NCBI GenBank assembly: GCA_944472135.2
Contig: OX235263.1
Coordinates: 27,581,379-27,645,378 of the forward strand
DNA: 64,000 nucleotides
Direction: 5' to 3'
Source: Trichobilharzia regenti
Lineage: Eukaryota; Platyhelminthes; Trematoda; Strigeidida; Schistosomatidae
Shown: piece by piece, positions 19,571 to 31,708 of the stretch
Numbering within the stretch: position 1 is the stretch's first letter
Layout: each line of letters begins with the position of its first letter
Notes under the pieces: model-generated
Databases searched by the model: none
Told to the model about the DNA's origin: nothing
The model's input: only the letters and a program-made list of their open reading frames with translations
Translations under genes and position numbers: made by a program

Positions 19571-21411
19571 AAAGAGGTTACAGTCGGTTTCAAGGTCATG
19601 ATGAGTTCCTGCGTCGGCTGGTTATATGTTTTCGTGAATTCGGTTTCCATTAAATTTTAAAGATTTTTTGCATGTTTCTCTCATTTTGCAGTGTGTAGAT
19701 CAGTTTATGTCACTGGATACTACTATTAAGGTGATTTTTAGCCTAAATTTCCCGGTTTTTATGTTGGTAGTCAAGGGTTATGGTGAACCTGCAATGATTC
19801 AGGCAAATAAGGTATACTTTTCTAATATATTAACCTTATTCAATAAGTAAACTGCCTAACCGTTCTGCTATTGTTTGAGATTAAAACTAAGGGCTGGTTT
19901 CTTATCATGATTGAAAGTAAATGAAACCGACTGGGTTTGCTTATCCGCTCTGTTCCATCCCTCACAGGACACATTAGGAAAATAGATATAGGCAGTTTTT
20001 TATTGGCTGTTGGCTAGCTGGCTTTTTATTGGTCTAAAATATAAATTAAAGCTCCAATCTCTTTATTTTTACACGGAAATTTACAGTCAGTAAAATATCG
20101 GGCTTACCTTACCATAATATAATGGCGTGTTAATTTTTTTTGGTGTGAGTGTAGTGTGACAGTCACACGCTATTTGGATGCATTGTTGATGTTTAAAGTA
20201 TACTGAGATGTATGAGAATGTCCAGAAAGTGAATATAAATCAACAATAATTTTGATGCATTTATTTTAAGTCCAAAATAGGATGTATGCCATTTTGGTTA
20301 CTAGGCGAATATAATTCAACCACCATTTCTATAAATTTAATGTGTCCTGAATTACTACATGTAGAAATATGTATGTAGTAACTAATCTACTTTTTAAGTT
20401 GTCACTTCAACGATTTGTGGGAATTGTGCGTACTACGTCAGCATAAATGAAGTAAATTGACAAGGTCATGGCCAGTGGTATATATGCACTGAAATATATA
20501 CTAGTGTTTATTTACGCTAGTCCAAGCCTAATGTGTCATTGCCACTTGGTTAAGTCCTGAATTTCCGTGAGCGTTTTATCAAATTGGAGAGATAACTGAC
20601 AACACAAATTATTACAGCTCAGGAAAGAAATGATATAGCGGTAGATGTATTTACTGAATTCATGCCAAATTACGATCTAAGGACTTCTCAGGAGTGTCAA
20701 GAATGCAAACAATGTCTTGAAGATGTAATAACTTCACGCAACTTCAATTATCGCTTGACCATTATTTTCAGAGATCCTTAAATAAGCATAATATACACAG
20801 TGGTCTGGCTAATCATGATAAAAACGGCATGGTTGGTGCAGCATATACGTATACTTTTGTATATGTAGGTAAACCTAGATGAACTGTGTTCTTGTCACGA
20901 AGATCGAAAAGCAGGTACCAGATGTCTCAGTAAGCAGTGTAATACATGTAAGTTACATGTTTTTATTTGACACAAACTGGATCTCCACTCACTTTCAGAA
21001 TTAATCTTAAATTCAGTTGGAATAAGCTTGTTGAGCACATCAGTATTGATAGAATACAGTGAAAGTAAGTAAACACATGCTTCGTAAGATTAAGTGATAC
21101 ATTTATTTGGTATGATTGCATTATTATCAGTTGTCTATCTAAGTTAATGATGAATTCGTTACGATAATAATACCTATTATTGTTTTTATAGTCACTATGA
21201 ACATGAATGTTATTATTATTGCTGTCAAGACCTATTATTTGTCATAAAGCCGATGTCATTTTTGCTAAAATCTTTGTACAAGCTTTGAAAACTACTGCAT
21301 AACTTGTCGTTAAATAATTTTATCATTTCATGATGCTTCGATGGACCTACTGGATATCGACAAACGATAAGTTGTGAAGTCCCTTAAGTTTAGTGAAAAC
21401 TCTTGGGCTAC

Positions 21412-21443
<32 letters not shown>

Positions 21444-22978
21444 TGTAAAGTGATTACTTGTAAATGCTTATCAGGAAAAAATTTTTATTCAGATCATACA
21501 TGTAATACCCAAGTTAATAATGCTTTTCTTAAGCCTTTTCAGACTTATGGAAAAACATTTATGTGCCGTTTACGCAGATGGAACTTACTGACGGTAACAG
21601 AGGACTACTCATCTGAATTATCTGTACATTTGAAATCTGATTTTTGTTTAATAAACAATTTTTCAATGAATCTGTCTTCCCTCTGTTGTAATGCGATTGT
21701 GTTACAGTAACATAAGTAGCACGTGCTAAGTTAGAAGTTGAGGGTAAACTGTTAGGAGTAAGTGCGGCGTCTGGAAAACTTTTGTGTACGTGATTATATG
21801 AACAGATAGCAACGTATCGTGTTCTTTGGCTGAGAACCCTCGGCATTCTGTTTTTAATTATTACGGTAACCGTAGTTGCACTGAGTCATACATCTAGCAG
21901 CATAGATATACTCTCTCCTTATGGTACACTGCGGCATGCAGAAATCACGAGCAAACTATCTCAGGTAGATTTACTCTCACTTTGTGACTATGAATCGCGA
22001 ATCAGTATATGTATTCTGCTAACAAAATAGGCAACTCAAAACACTCTATAATCGCAATACCTCCTCTACGATTTAGGCATATTTACTTTATTTGACTACA
22101 ACATAATCTTTTACCAATAGGCTTCTCCGAATATCTGCAACTACTTAGTATTTCAAAGATAGCCTCATATACTCTATACCTCACAAATTACGCAAGGGCT
22201 AATATTCGGTCTTATCAAGTAGAATAAACAAATGAATAACGAGGAATACATTTATTAATGAATTAGCATGTAATACAAAATCGACAACAGTGCAGGTATC
22301 TTTTTCTTTATCACCCAAATCCATGAAATTCCCGAAAGTAGATATTATCTGAAAAAGAACATAGGAATTATACAGATGTAGACATTGTTATCAGTGTAAA
22401 CACAATAATTAACCGTCAAATATGTTTAAAATGACGAAATAATTAGTTGAATTGTACGTAATTACGTCAGCCAACATTTTTCAATAATACAAAGTCGATA
22501 TTGTATCTGCCTGTAAATATCAAGTTTATGCCATAAAATAAGGATATACTATGCGTATATAATTTCTAAGTATTTCTGTAGATTTCTCTCAATGAAATAC
22601 ATGTGGAGGAGCCTTGACAGCACTAGCAAAAGTACACAACAAAGTAAATGAAATAATTACCAAAACGAACTATCCCACCTCATCATGTTCATGTATAATC
22701 CTTTAAACTGCAAAAAATAAATCACAAAAAGTCGTTATAACATGTGTCTTCAAGTATTTCGACATTTTCTGAACGGAAAAGTACGTATTTCAACAATTTG
22801 TAAATTGGCCGTAAATTACGGCCAGATAAGGACACCATCATTTGCTGTTTCTGCTAGATACGCCGTATTTCATCAACTTTTAGCAGGAATATAAGTAAAA
22901 AAGTGTGTAAAACAACGAAAAATGACCGGACTTTGAGGTTTTTTCAATAACTAAAGCCAGTATCCATCAGCTGATCAA
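19571..22978. other. Unassigned 3.4 kb with a (TA)n microsatellite
   Basis: No gene or recognised repeat. A (TA)n run occupies about 21413-21440. The short frames at 21393 and 21559 overlap it or each other and look random. Confidence 0.4.
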
Positions 22979-23155
22979 ATGGCCTACGGTCGTCTCCAGG
23001 CTACCCTGTCTTCGGAAATAAAACAGCTGAGGCCGTCTTTTGGAGAACTGAAGATCAAAGCAGGTGAAACAAAAGAGAGGAAATTATTAGATGAAGGTTG
23101 CCTAGAAAACATAATCAAGATGTGTGAACTGTCAACGCAGATGGTTGACATTTAA
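22979..23155 (+). CDS. Small open frame, possible first exon
   Basis: An ATG in good context (caaATGG) opens 58 codons, starting MAYGRLQATLSSEIKQLRPS, amphipathic and charged, followed by TAA at 23153-23155. A possible donor, GCAG|GTGAAA, lies near 23065 and would give a first exon of about 28 codons. It is more G+C-rich than its surroundings. No family is recognised and nothing downstream confirms splicing. Confidence 0.25.
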   Translation: MAYGRLQATLSSEIKQLRPSFGELKIKAGETKERKLLDEGCLENIIKMCELSTQMVDI

Positions 23156-24725
23156 TCGCATGTCTGTCAATAAATGACTCGAGTGATATGGAATCATTTC
23201 ATCAAGCACGTTGTTTTACTTTCATTTATTATCGACAAACCTTTTGGGATAACCATGTTGCATTGGAACTGGTTGAAGTTTTCTTCTTTTATCGTGAATA
23301 GCGTCAATAGTGCAGTTGCCACTTATTCTTGCAGATGAGAGCTGTATTGGGTCCCTTTGTCTTTTCAGAGATATCCAACTGTTGGGATTTTTGTACTGAC
23401 TACTCTATGATGGCTTCCTATGGACTGATTTCTAAGGAAAACCAACGGATATCATTTTCGAAAAGACGTCGAAAAAATGAAACTCATAATTGATGTCTCA
23501 TTCTGAAGTAAACTTGATTGAATGATGGAAATTATAAAACTTCTTCGGTGTAAATTCAATGTCGCGATATTTGTCACGTATGATGAAAATATCACCCATG
23601 TAACTTCTATACAAATGACCGGAGTTGAGCCTAGTGTATAAACTTGTATTGTCCTCTTGGGAACCATGTCGGATAGTGCTCAGACATGTGGTTATAAAGT
23701 GTGTGCTTTGCTTACGCAAAATAAAGAGCCCCACAGGAGTAAGTGAATTTGTACACACTCATTCCAAACTCGTTTCTAAAACCTATTGCGTCGAAATAAG
23801 CAATAATAACCTCTTATTATCTTAGAAACGGGTAATCTCATGGATAACTGATAATTACATACAAACTGAATACGGAAAATTATAGATTTCAACACATAAG
23901 TGTGCATTTCGACTCTATAATTGAGGTGAATTGTAGGGGATTTAATATCCAGATCGGTAACTTGACAGATGTTAGAACAAAATCCAAGTTAATGAAATGA
24001 TAATGTAAAAGTTAATTATAAAATTACGGTTAATGAGTTATATAAATTAATGGTTACTTTGTTATACAGTGAAAGTCAGCTACCACAAATTATTAATAAA
24101 ATCCACAGAAATGTCCACTGCTGCAGTCGTAATTACTAGTAGAAGCTGTGCACCGGTTGTAGAATAGTCTTCGAATGAGGATGAGTGGTTCTTTAAAAAT
24201 CCAAAGGCTACAACACGGTTATTAGTGAAGCAACTAGACAGTATGGGTCAGTGAGAAGACGAAGCGCCGAGCAGCACACTGTATTTTTGGTTGTGGTCCA
24301 AAGAAAGTTATGTGTATTTTACAAGTCGTTTTAACCAAATGTTATATATATTGTTTCCAATTTTAACATCTAACAGAAAGCTCTACAGTTATATTGTTCC
24401 AGACTCCACAGACTGAAGATCCACGACTGTCCTGTTCAAAAAGTTTTGACTTTTTGGAGGCTGACGGTGTTGCTGTCCGCCGATTGTACGGAGTATACTA
24501 ACGCAAGATCTAATACCAACAACTATAGTATTCGTTCCACGTAGACCAAAGGCAAAGCAAAAGGCACTATTTGATCGTCCAGATTACGAGATGTATTTAG
24601 GGGCCAAATCGTAGACTGAGATGATTGCTTAACTGGCTAGTGACCTTGCATTAACGTGACACGACCGAGTACGAAATGGCATGGATGCTTGACCGAAAGC
24701 CTTCGACTTAAACAGTGAGGGTCAG
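23156..24725. other. Unassigned 1.6 kb left of the gypsy element
   Basis: Sequence without recognised genes. It ends at the insertion site of the gypsy element (gtcagcatc). Confidence 0.4.
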
Positions 24726-24729
24726 CATC

Positions 24730-25210
24730 TGTTGAGTACGTAACAATGTGATTGTACACTTTTTGGTTACTTGTATAAATTCGAGATATTGTACATAATT
24801 TTTGTTTAAAACGCTTCTTGTTGAAATATACATAACTTCCGTGTACAATTGAAAAATACACTCTGCTGTTGGAGACTTCGTCTTCTCCCTGGTCACTTCT
24901 GCTTACTTGCTCCACTCACACCGTGTTGTATACTTCGGATTTATTGTAGGAGCCTACTACTCTCAACCGAAGACATTTCTACAACCGGAACACAGCAGCT
25001 ACAGCAGACGCAGTCCAAACAATTAACGTGCCCGTGGATTATATAATTAATTTGTAGCCGAGGACTTAGACTTTATATACAAGTAATCCTTTTTGTTGCT
25101 ATAACTCGTCACTGTATTTTTGGTAATATATTGTGATTTAACACTCCACTGACTTGGATTATTACTTTTATACTTGGAATGTTAGTGAACTCTAATATTA
25201 GTCCCCTACA
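24730..25210 (+). repeat. 5' LTR of the CsRn1-like element
   Basis: 481 bp from TGTTGAGTACG to CCCCTACA. Short TA-rich stretches such as ttatatacaag (about 25073) may belong to the promoter region, which is not resolved. Confidence 0.92.
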
Positions 25211-25218
25211 AATTAATT

Positions 25219-25230
25219 GGTGAGCCCGAT
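25219..25230 (+). promoter_or_regulatory. Primer-binding site
   Basis: TGGTGAGCCCGA lies eight bases past the LTR. It differs at one base from TGGTGACCCCGA, complementary to the 3' end of tRNA-Trp, which primes CsRn1-clade elements. Confidence 0.65.
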
Positions 25231-25349
25231 AAGAACACGGATTATTTTGGCATATTCATATTCTTATTTTTGCTATTTTTATATTCATTGTGATTTTGTG
25301 TGTGGTTTATATTTGTATCCTAATTTGCACCAATAACCTCATATATATA

Positions 25350-26237
25350 ATGTCATCACCTCAGTCCGGTACATCAAACGAGCAGACAACTAATAGCGAG
25401 ACAAATGCCACAATAAATGCCATCACTGATTTTCGTTTACCCCAATACGGTTTCGCAGAACCAAGGATTTGGTTTGCGGTAATTGAACCGTTGCTAGAAG
25501 CACGGGGCATTAAGTCCCAAATAGCCAAATATGGTATGGTGCTGGCAGAACTCCCTCCGTCAGTATTGACAGAAATCAGCGATTTCATCGAAGATCCTCC
25601 GACGGAACATCAATTTGATAAACTTAAAGCCCTCCTCATACAACGTACCAGTTTGTCGGATGAGAAAAGAATCCAACAATTGCTCACAGGCTGTGAACTA
25701 GGCCCACGTAAACCATCCCAGCTGCTCAGGCACATGCGCCAGTTAATCGGACATCATAAAGTAGACGAGGTAGTGCTGAAACAGATGTGGTTGCAACGTT
25801 TACCTAGAAATGTCCAGCAAATTTTAATCATCTCAGGAAAGTCGTATGACTTAGACCAACTAAGTGACATGGCAGATAGTATTTGGGATGTTTTATCCGA
25901 TAACACCATAAGTCACGTAGCATCTGATAGTGCCACACCGTGTCATTCCACACCCACGGCAGACACACCGATACTCGCCGCCATTGCAGACTTAGCGGCA
26001 AGGATTGACAAGTTGGAAACTAATAAGTCTGATCGACAAGTCCGGAGACGGAGTTCACAAAGAAGGTCACCATCACGACGACGATCCTTCTCACGACAGC
26101 GTTCTTACACGTCTTCTCGGGATAGCAATATATGCTGGTATCACTGGAAGTTTGGACGTCATGCCCTGAAATGTGTAAAACCGTGCAGCTTTAGCGAAGC
26201 CAACCAGGCTCAGGGAAACGCCTCAGCCAGACAGTGA
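25350..26237 (+). CDS. gag: gag of the CsRn1-like element
   Basis: The frame is open from 25290, but ATG 25350 ([12 protein letters not shown]) is the likely start because the upstream 20 residues are hydrophobic leader sequence and may be untranslated. The capsid part contains [20 protein letters not shown] and [20 protein letters not shown]. It is followed by an Arg/Ser-rich stretch ([19 protein letters not shown]) and the zinc-binding-type box [18 protein letters not shown] near the end. That CHCC spacing is the hallmark of the clade and replaces the ordinary CCHC knuckle. Gag binds element RNA and builds the particle. Its TGA stop at 26235-26237 overlaps the pol start. Confidence 0.9.
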   Translation: MSSPQSGTSNEQTTNSETNATINAITDFRLPQYGFAEPRIWFAVIEPLLEARGIKSQIAKYGMVLAELPPSVLTEISDFIEDPPTEHQFDKLKALLIQRTSLSDEKRIQQLLTGCELGPRKPSQLLRHMRQLIGHHKVDEVVLKQMWLQRLPRNVQQILIISGKSYDLDQLSDMADSIWDVLSDNTISHVASDSATPCHSTPTADTPILAAIADLAARIDKLETNKSDRQVRRRSSQRRSPSRRRSFSRQRSYTSSRDSNICWYHWKFGRHALKCVKPCSFSEANQAQGNASARQ

Positions 26238-29200
26238 TGGCGACAGCTGTTACTGGCAAGCAAACAAGTCGCCTCTTCTATGTGAAGGATAAAACTTCAG
26301 ACACTTTATTCCTGGTAGACACGGGAGCAGAAGTTAGCGTAATCCCTCCTTCACTATCCAGGCGATCTACACGGACACCCGGAAAACTGTCTCTCCGGGC
26401 AGCTAACCACACAAGCATACAGACGTATGGAGAGCAATCCCTCATACTGGATCTAGGTTTACGTCGGCGTTTCACATGGATTTTCATAGTAGCCGACGTC
26501 AGTCACGCCATCCTCGGAGCAGATTTCTTGAGTAATTTCAACCTGTTAGTTGACGTCAACAATAAAAAACTGATTGATAACAACACCCATCTAAAGATCC
26601 ATGGAATTATCTCCAGCTATTCTGTCTATAATATCAGTATTGAAAGACCAGCAGATTGCCCTTTTTCCTCCCTACTTCACCGTTTCCCTAAAATTCTTAA
26701 GCCGTCGTACAACATCGAGGACGTCCCTCACACAGTTACTCACAAGATAGTTACTACGGGTCAACCAGTTCGTGCTCGTCCCCGTAGATTACCCCCGGAC
26801 AAATTGGCAGCAGCCAAGGCAGAATTTGAACACATGATGCAGCTCGGCATCATCAGACCCTCCAATAGTCCTTGGTCTTCGCCCTTACACATGGTGCCTA
26901 AAGCTGATCATGATTGGAGGCCATGTGGGGATTACCGACATTTAAACAATGCCACAGTTCCCGACCGTTATCCTATTCCTCATCTTCATGATTTCTCCCT
27001 GACATTACACGGAAAAACCATTTTTTCTAAAGTAGACTTGGTCAGGGCCTATCACCAAATACCAGTTGCCCAAGAGGATATCGAAAAAACGGCCATCATC
27101 ACACCTTTCGGTTTGTTTGAATTTCTCCGCATGCCATTTGGCCTAAAGAACGCAGCACAATCCTTCCAACGTTTCATGGATCAGGTCACACAAGGTTTGG
27201 ACTTTGTATTTGTATATATCGATGACGTTTTAATTGCTAGCTCGTCGCCCGAAGAACATACTGATCACCTCACCATCTTATTTCAACGATTTGAGCAATA
27301 TGGAGTCGTCATTAACCCCAAAAAGTGCATATTCGGTGTCTCCTCTATACAGTTTCTGGGACACCACATAACCGCGAATGGTATTACGCCTACGGAGGAA
27401 AAGATAGAGTCCATCAAAAACTTCCCCGAACCAGATTCACTCAAGAAGGTCAGACGTTTTTTGGGGATGTTTAATTTCTATCGGCGTTTCATTCCTTCGT
27501 GTGCCTCCATCGTCCAGCCGTTAACCGACCTCCTTAAAAATGATCCTAAAAAGTTTCAGTGGTCAGCTGAAGCACACGAATCATTTTGCAACGCAAAAGA
27601 TGCCTTATCCAGAGTCACTATGCTATCCCATATCAACCCCGAAGCGTCGCTTATTTTGTGCACAGATGCCTCCCAAGTAGCTGTAGGGGCAGTATTACAA
27701 CAAAAGATGAAGGGCGAAGTCACCCCACTCGCATTCTTTTCTAAGAAGTTGGAACCGGCTCAGACACGATACAGCACTTTTGGGAGAGAATTGCTGGCCA
27801 TATATCTTGCAGTGAAGCATTTCAGTTACTTACTACAGGGCCGGCATTTCACTATTTTTACTGACCACAAGCCCCTGTGTCATGCTTTCACTACTTCACT
27901 CGATAAACACTCCCCTAGAGAAGCCAGACAGTTGGATTATATCTCCCAATTTTCAACCGACATTCAGTACATCAAAGGGGATGCGAACGTGGTAGCCGAT
28001 TCTCTTTCAAGAAGTGACATTAACCAGCTCCAAACGTCGGTAGACATCAGTCTTGATCGTATGGCTCAATTACAAAGAGATGACGTTGAACTCCAAACCT
28101 GCCGCAGAAACTCTTCCTTACAGCTCAAAGATGTGCCTATCCCCTTATCAGATGCAACCATAGTCTGCGATGTATCTACCGGCACTAATCGTCCATTTGT
28201 CCCTCTCAGTTGCCGAAAAGCATTGTTCGAACATTTACATTCGCTTTCTCACCCTGGAGTACGCGCCACGGTCAGACTGATCAGCGAACGCTTCGTGTGG
28301 CCTAAAATGAACTCTGACATTCGGAGATGGGCACGAGAATGTATCCAATGCCAATGCTCCAAAGTACACCGCCACACTATTACAACCCCGAAGACGTTTG
28401 AATTACCCGAAAGGAGATTTCAGCATATCCATATAGATATCGTGGGACCATTGCCAACATCAAGGGGATATACACATATCCTGACAGCGATTGATAGATT
28501 TACTCGTTGGGCTATTGCATGCCCCTTAAACGACATATCTGCTGAAAACGTTGCTTTAGTTTTTCTCGACCGTTGGGTGTCAAACTACGGTGTACCAACT
28601 ACTATTACATCCGACCGCGGTCCTCAATTCCAATCGACACTCTTTCGCGAACTGACGAGACTTCTGGGAGTGAAACATATCTCCACAACAGCCTATCATC
28701 CGGCAGCGAATGGTCTAGTGGAAAGATTCCACAGACAACTGAAAAGCTCCCTGATGGCGCAGAATGATACATCTAAGTGGAGTGAATACTTACCTTTGAT
28801 TTTACTTGGTATCCGATCTACTATCAAAGAAGATTTAGGATGTACACCGGCTCAACTTGTCTATGGCACCAACCTAACCTTGCCTGGACAGCTAGTCCCC
28901 TCAGCCGATTCCACAGACGTGAACATTGCCGACTTCACTAACCGATTAACTAGACAAATGCTTCAACTTCAACCAACAGCACCTCGACAATCTCCCCGAA
29001 GAGATCAGATCAACAAACATCTACAAACTTGCAAATTCGTCTTCATTCGAGTCGACGCCATCAGAAAAGGATTGCAACCTCCATACGAAGGACCCTTTCA
29101 AGTTATTAAACGTTCAGACAAACACTTTACAGTGAACAAGAATGGAAGACGAGAGACTGTTTCAATTGATCGAATCAAACCCGCATACACCGACAACGAC

Positions 29201-29425
29201 TTCGAATCTACATCGGCAGCTGCGCAATCAAATAATCAAACATCCGATTCCCTCCACCGGCACCAAGTCTTATCCTCCCTCCATATCACACACGTAGTGG
29301 TCGGCAAATCAGTAAACCGGCTCGCTACGTTCATTTTGAGGACTAACAAAAGAAAAATAATTAAAAATTATTATTATCTTTTTCGTTTAGACATTATCAT
29401 CATGACCGTTAGTATTTCGTCGTAA
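26237..29425 (+). CDS. pol: pol of the CsRn1-like element: protease, RT, RNase H, integrase
   Basis: Numbered from 26234. Protease has [13 protein letters not shown] (Asp 29). The reverse transcriptase runs from about 190 with [17 protein letters not shown] and catalytic YIDD at 328-331. RNase H starts [16 protein letters not shown] (Asp 478). Integrase has an HHCC finger ([18 protein letters not shown], ending CIQCQC) and the DDE core, Asp 735, Asp 794 and Glu 830, with the standard 35 residues between the last two. All catalytic residues seen are present. Pol is in the -1 frame to gag and its ATG at 26237 shares a base with gag's TGA. The last 50 or so residues are probably out of frame, because the alternative frame near 29275 gives [10 protein letters not shown], a typical gypsy ending. 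Confidence 0.92.
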   Translation: MATAVTGKQTSRLFYVKDKTSDTLFLVDTGAEVSVIPPSLSRRSTRTPGKLSLRAANHTSIQTYGEQSLILDLGLRRRFTWIFIVADVSHAILGADFLSNFNLLVDVNNKKLIDNNTHLKIHGIISSYSVYNISIERPADCPFSSLLHRFPKILKPSYNIEDVPHTVTHKIVTTGQPVRARPRRLPPDKLAAAKAEFEHMMQLGIIRPSNSPWSSPLHMVPKADHDWRPCGDYRHLNNATVPDRYPIPHLHDFSLTLHGKTIFSKVDLVRAYHQIPVAQEDIEKTAIITPFGLFEFLRMPFGLKNAAQSFQRFMDQVTQGLDFVFVYIDDVLIASSSPEEHTDHLTILFQRFEQYGVVINPKKCIFGVSSIQFLGHHITANGITPTEEKIESIKNFPEPDSLKKVRRFLGMFNFYRRFIPSCASIVQPLTDLLKNDPKKFQWSAEAHESFCNAKDALSRVTMLSHINPEASLILCTDASQVAVGAVLQQKMKGEVTPLAFFSKKLEPAQTRYSTFGRELLAIYLAVKHFSYLLQGRHFTIFTDHKPLCHAFTTSLDKHSPREARQLDYISQFSTDIQYIKGDANVVADSLSRSDINQLQTSVDISLDRMAQLQRDDVELQTCRRNSSLQLKDVPIPLSDATIVCDVSTGTNRPFVPLSCRKALFEHLHSLSHPGVRATVRLISERFVWPKMNSDIRRWARECIQCQCSKVHRHTITTPKTFELPERRFQHIHIDIVGPLPTSRGYTHILTAIDRFTRWAIACPLNDISAENVALVFLDRWVSNYGVPTTITSDRGPQFQSTLFRELTRLLGVKHISTTAYHPAANGLVERFHRQLKSSLMAQNDTSKWSEYLPLILLGIRSTIKEDLGCTPAQLVYGTNLTLPGQLVPSADSTDVNIADFTNRLTRQMLQLQPTAPRQSPRRDQINKHLQTCKFVFIRVDAIRKGLQPPYEGPFQVIKRSDKHFTVNKNGRRETVSIDRIKPAYTDNDFESTSAAAQSNNQTSDSLHRHQVLSSLHITHVVVGKSVNRLATFILRTNKRKIIKNYYYLFRLDIIIMTVSISS

Positions 29426-29821
29426 ACTTTGATGTTACTATCACTATTATTTATTTATATGTACCTCACCTAAAAAACAGGTATTGTCCTTTCCAAAAAC
29501 TATTGATCTTTAATCCATATTTTTTTTAATGTTTCTTTCCCCTCCTTAATTACTGTGTATTTACATATTTTTCTTTATACATTAAAAATCTATGTTCATG
29601 GTTAGTGCAAATTTAAGTGACATGACTTTCTATTTCAATTTTTATTGCTGAACTCATTGTATATGCTTTCAGACTTTACATGATTCACATACCTTCTCGC
29701 GTTTATGCATGTTGTAATATATCCCTATTTTTATCCAAAAGTTGCTATTACTATTATTATTTACTTCATAGTTTTACTTATCATTTTCCGGTTGTCTCTC
29801 CGGACCTCTAGGGGGGAGCCG
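29426..29821 (+). other. 3' untranslated region and polypurine tract
   Basis: A+T-rich spacer without coding signal. It ends ctaggggggagccg directly before the 3' LTR, and the G/A run is the likely plus-strand primer. Confidence 0.7.
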
Positions 29822-30302
29822 TGTTGAGTACGTAACAATGTGATTGTACACTTTTTGGTTACTTGTATAAATTCGAGATATTGTACATAATTTTTGTTTA
29901 AAACGCTTCTTGTTGAAATATACATAACTTCCGTGTACAATTGAAAAATACACTCTGCTGTTGGAGACTTCGTCTTCTCCCTGGTCACTTCTGCTTACTT
30001 GCTCCACTCACACCGTGTTGTATACTTCGGATTTATTGTAGGAGCCTACTACTCTCAACCGAAGACATTTCTACAACCGGAACACAGCAGCTACAGCAGA
30101 CGCAGTCCAAACAATTAACGTGCCCGTGGATTATATAATTAATTTGTAGCCGAGGACTTAGACGTTATATACAAGTAATCCTTTTTGTTGCTATAACTCG
30201 TCACTGTATTTTTGGTAATATATTGTGATTTAACACTCCACTGACTTGGATTATTACTTTTATATTTGGAATGTTAGTGAACTCTAATATTAGTCCCCTA
30301 CA
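29822..30302 (+). repeat. 3' LTR of the CsRn1-like element
   Basis: 481 bp, identical to the 5' LTR except for about two substitutions. It is followed by catc. Confidence 0.92.
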
Positions 30303-30306
30303 CATC

Positions 30307-31006
30307 CAACGTTCAGTGATGATTGCTGTGGTCAATAATTTTGGGGAATTATTTACCGCTACAACCTTATTTTTAGCAATTTTTTTAACTAACTCACTAA
30401 GAAACCCGAATTCTATAGGCTTGAAGTTCGAGACATTTGATTGGTTCTATTCACTAATTGCACCTGATATCATATGATAGATGATGCTGGACAAGTAAGA
30501 TGTGTGAGGTGGGAAATTATACCATGCTTAATGGCAGTGCGACAAAGTTATTGTTATTCATAGAAATGTTTCTCTTTTGAGTTCAAGCACTAAAATGATG
30601 AATATCCCTAAACTTAGGTCTTTTTGTGTGCTCAAAAATAAGTGACCTACCTTGGTAATCCCCATATGATTTTGCCAGCAAGACAAGTATGATACCCTAC
30701 AGATTATTTTTCCATTTCCACCCCTGTTTGCCGCTAAATCTCCCAATACTCTTTTTATATTTCAACTGGTGTTAAACCAAGTTTGCATTTTTCAGATTAG
30801 TTTGAGATTTGCCACTTGCACAGTTCAAGAAGGTGAAATTTCACTACAGCTTCCTTTTGAAGCCTTAATTATTCACATTAAAATATTTAGCCTGCTAATT
30901 TTCACATATGGGAGTCAAGAAAGCAAGCATAAGTGCACGGTGCTTCAAACTGCTGACTGACTGAAATTAACAGTTCGATACTACTCACATCAACCGGCAG
31001 TGTTTG
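30307..31006. other. Unassigned 0.7 kb
   Basis: No recognised gene. An open frame at 30271-30477 begins inside the LTR and continues with hydrophobic residues; it is probably fortuitous. Confidence 0.35.
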
Positions 31007-31150
31007 TTTAGTAATTATTTGTAATAGTAGTATTAGTATCTCGAGATGACCGAATTACAAGAATCCAACCAAAACACACAGAGGGCGGATTTCAGGAATT
31101 TTGTATTTAGCGGAATTATAATGCAATTCATATAAGAAATATATTAACAA

Positions 31151-31699
31151 TCAACACGTCGAATATCTCCTTGCGTATTTATAACGATGTCTCGGTTCGC
31201 TTGCAAGTAGCTGCGACCTTCTAACTGATTCTGTGATATTATTTTCATCAGTATTATCTGGACTTACTTCTGAATTATATACAAAATCAGGATTATTAGC
31301 GGAATCATTAATATTATAATTGGAACGACCTACTTCATTTATTGTCACTTTGTCCAGGTGTCTGTTATGAACTGAGTGATCTCTGATGTCTATTATCTTC
31401 ACCACTTGATTTCCCATTTTTTGTAGTATAATTCCAACAGAAGATCTATAGTCATTCCCTTTGTAATAATGAACATTAGAAGTCGTGGACATCAGATGCT
31501 TTCTGAGAGTTCGAGATTTGAAAAGTTTTGCAGGACTTTCACGGGTACTTGTATGTTCTGCATTCAACAGACGCAGTCTATGCATATGCAACAATTCCTC
31601 CATTTTAATCAGTTGCTCTCTCATCTCATTCAGTTTTTTCCGTGTTTTCGATAGTTCGCTTTGTAACTCGGCTACCACACTTTTGAAAACAGTTGACAC
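31151..31699 (-). pseudogene. Chimeric ORF: coiled coil joined to integrase C-terminus
   Basis: Residues 1-45 (starting MSTVFKSVVAELQSELSKTR) are heptad-like and charged and presumably belong to the gag end. From TRESPAKLFKSRTLRKHL onward the sequence resembles the region behind the integrase core of gypsy elements (SPAKLF, VHYYKGNDYRSSVG, IRDHSVHNRHLDKV). The join marks an internal deletion that kept the frame open for 182 codons. The last codons, ending RRYSTC, and the stop run to the edge of the truncated LTR. Confidence 0.6.
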
Positions 31700-31708
31700 T
31701 TGAGTTGC

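Larger units (their letters stand above)
24730..30302 (+). mobile_element. Complete Ty3/gypsy LTR retrotransposon, CsRn1-like clade (5573 bp)
   Basis: Two 481-bp LTRs (24730-25210 and 29822-30302) flank gag and pol. By eye they differ at only two positions (actttat/acgttat near 25070, tatactt/tatattt near 25174), so the insertion is young. A 4-bp duplication, catc, lies outside both (24726-24729 and 30303-30306). The gag CHCC box and primer site TGGTGAGCCCGA, one base from the tRNA-Trp-primed sequence reported for CsRn1, support the clade. Trematode relatives are well known. Gag and pol are open except for a probable shift near the very end of pol. Confidence 0.93.

Noticed and set aside
25290..25349. 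Upstream start for the CsRn1-like gag
   Set aside because: The extra 20 residues are hydrophobic and unlike gag. ATG 25350 is better placed, although the frame stays open.
28573..28767. Open frames within pol, such as 28573-28767 (plus) and 26278-26487 (minus)
   Set aside because: They are shadows of the pol frame in other frames or strands.
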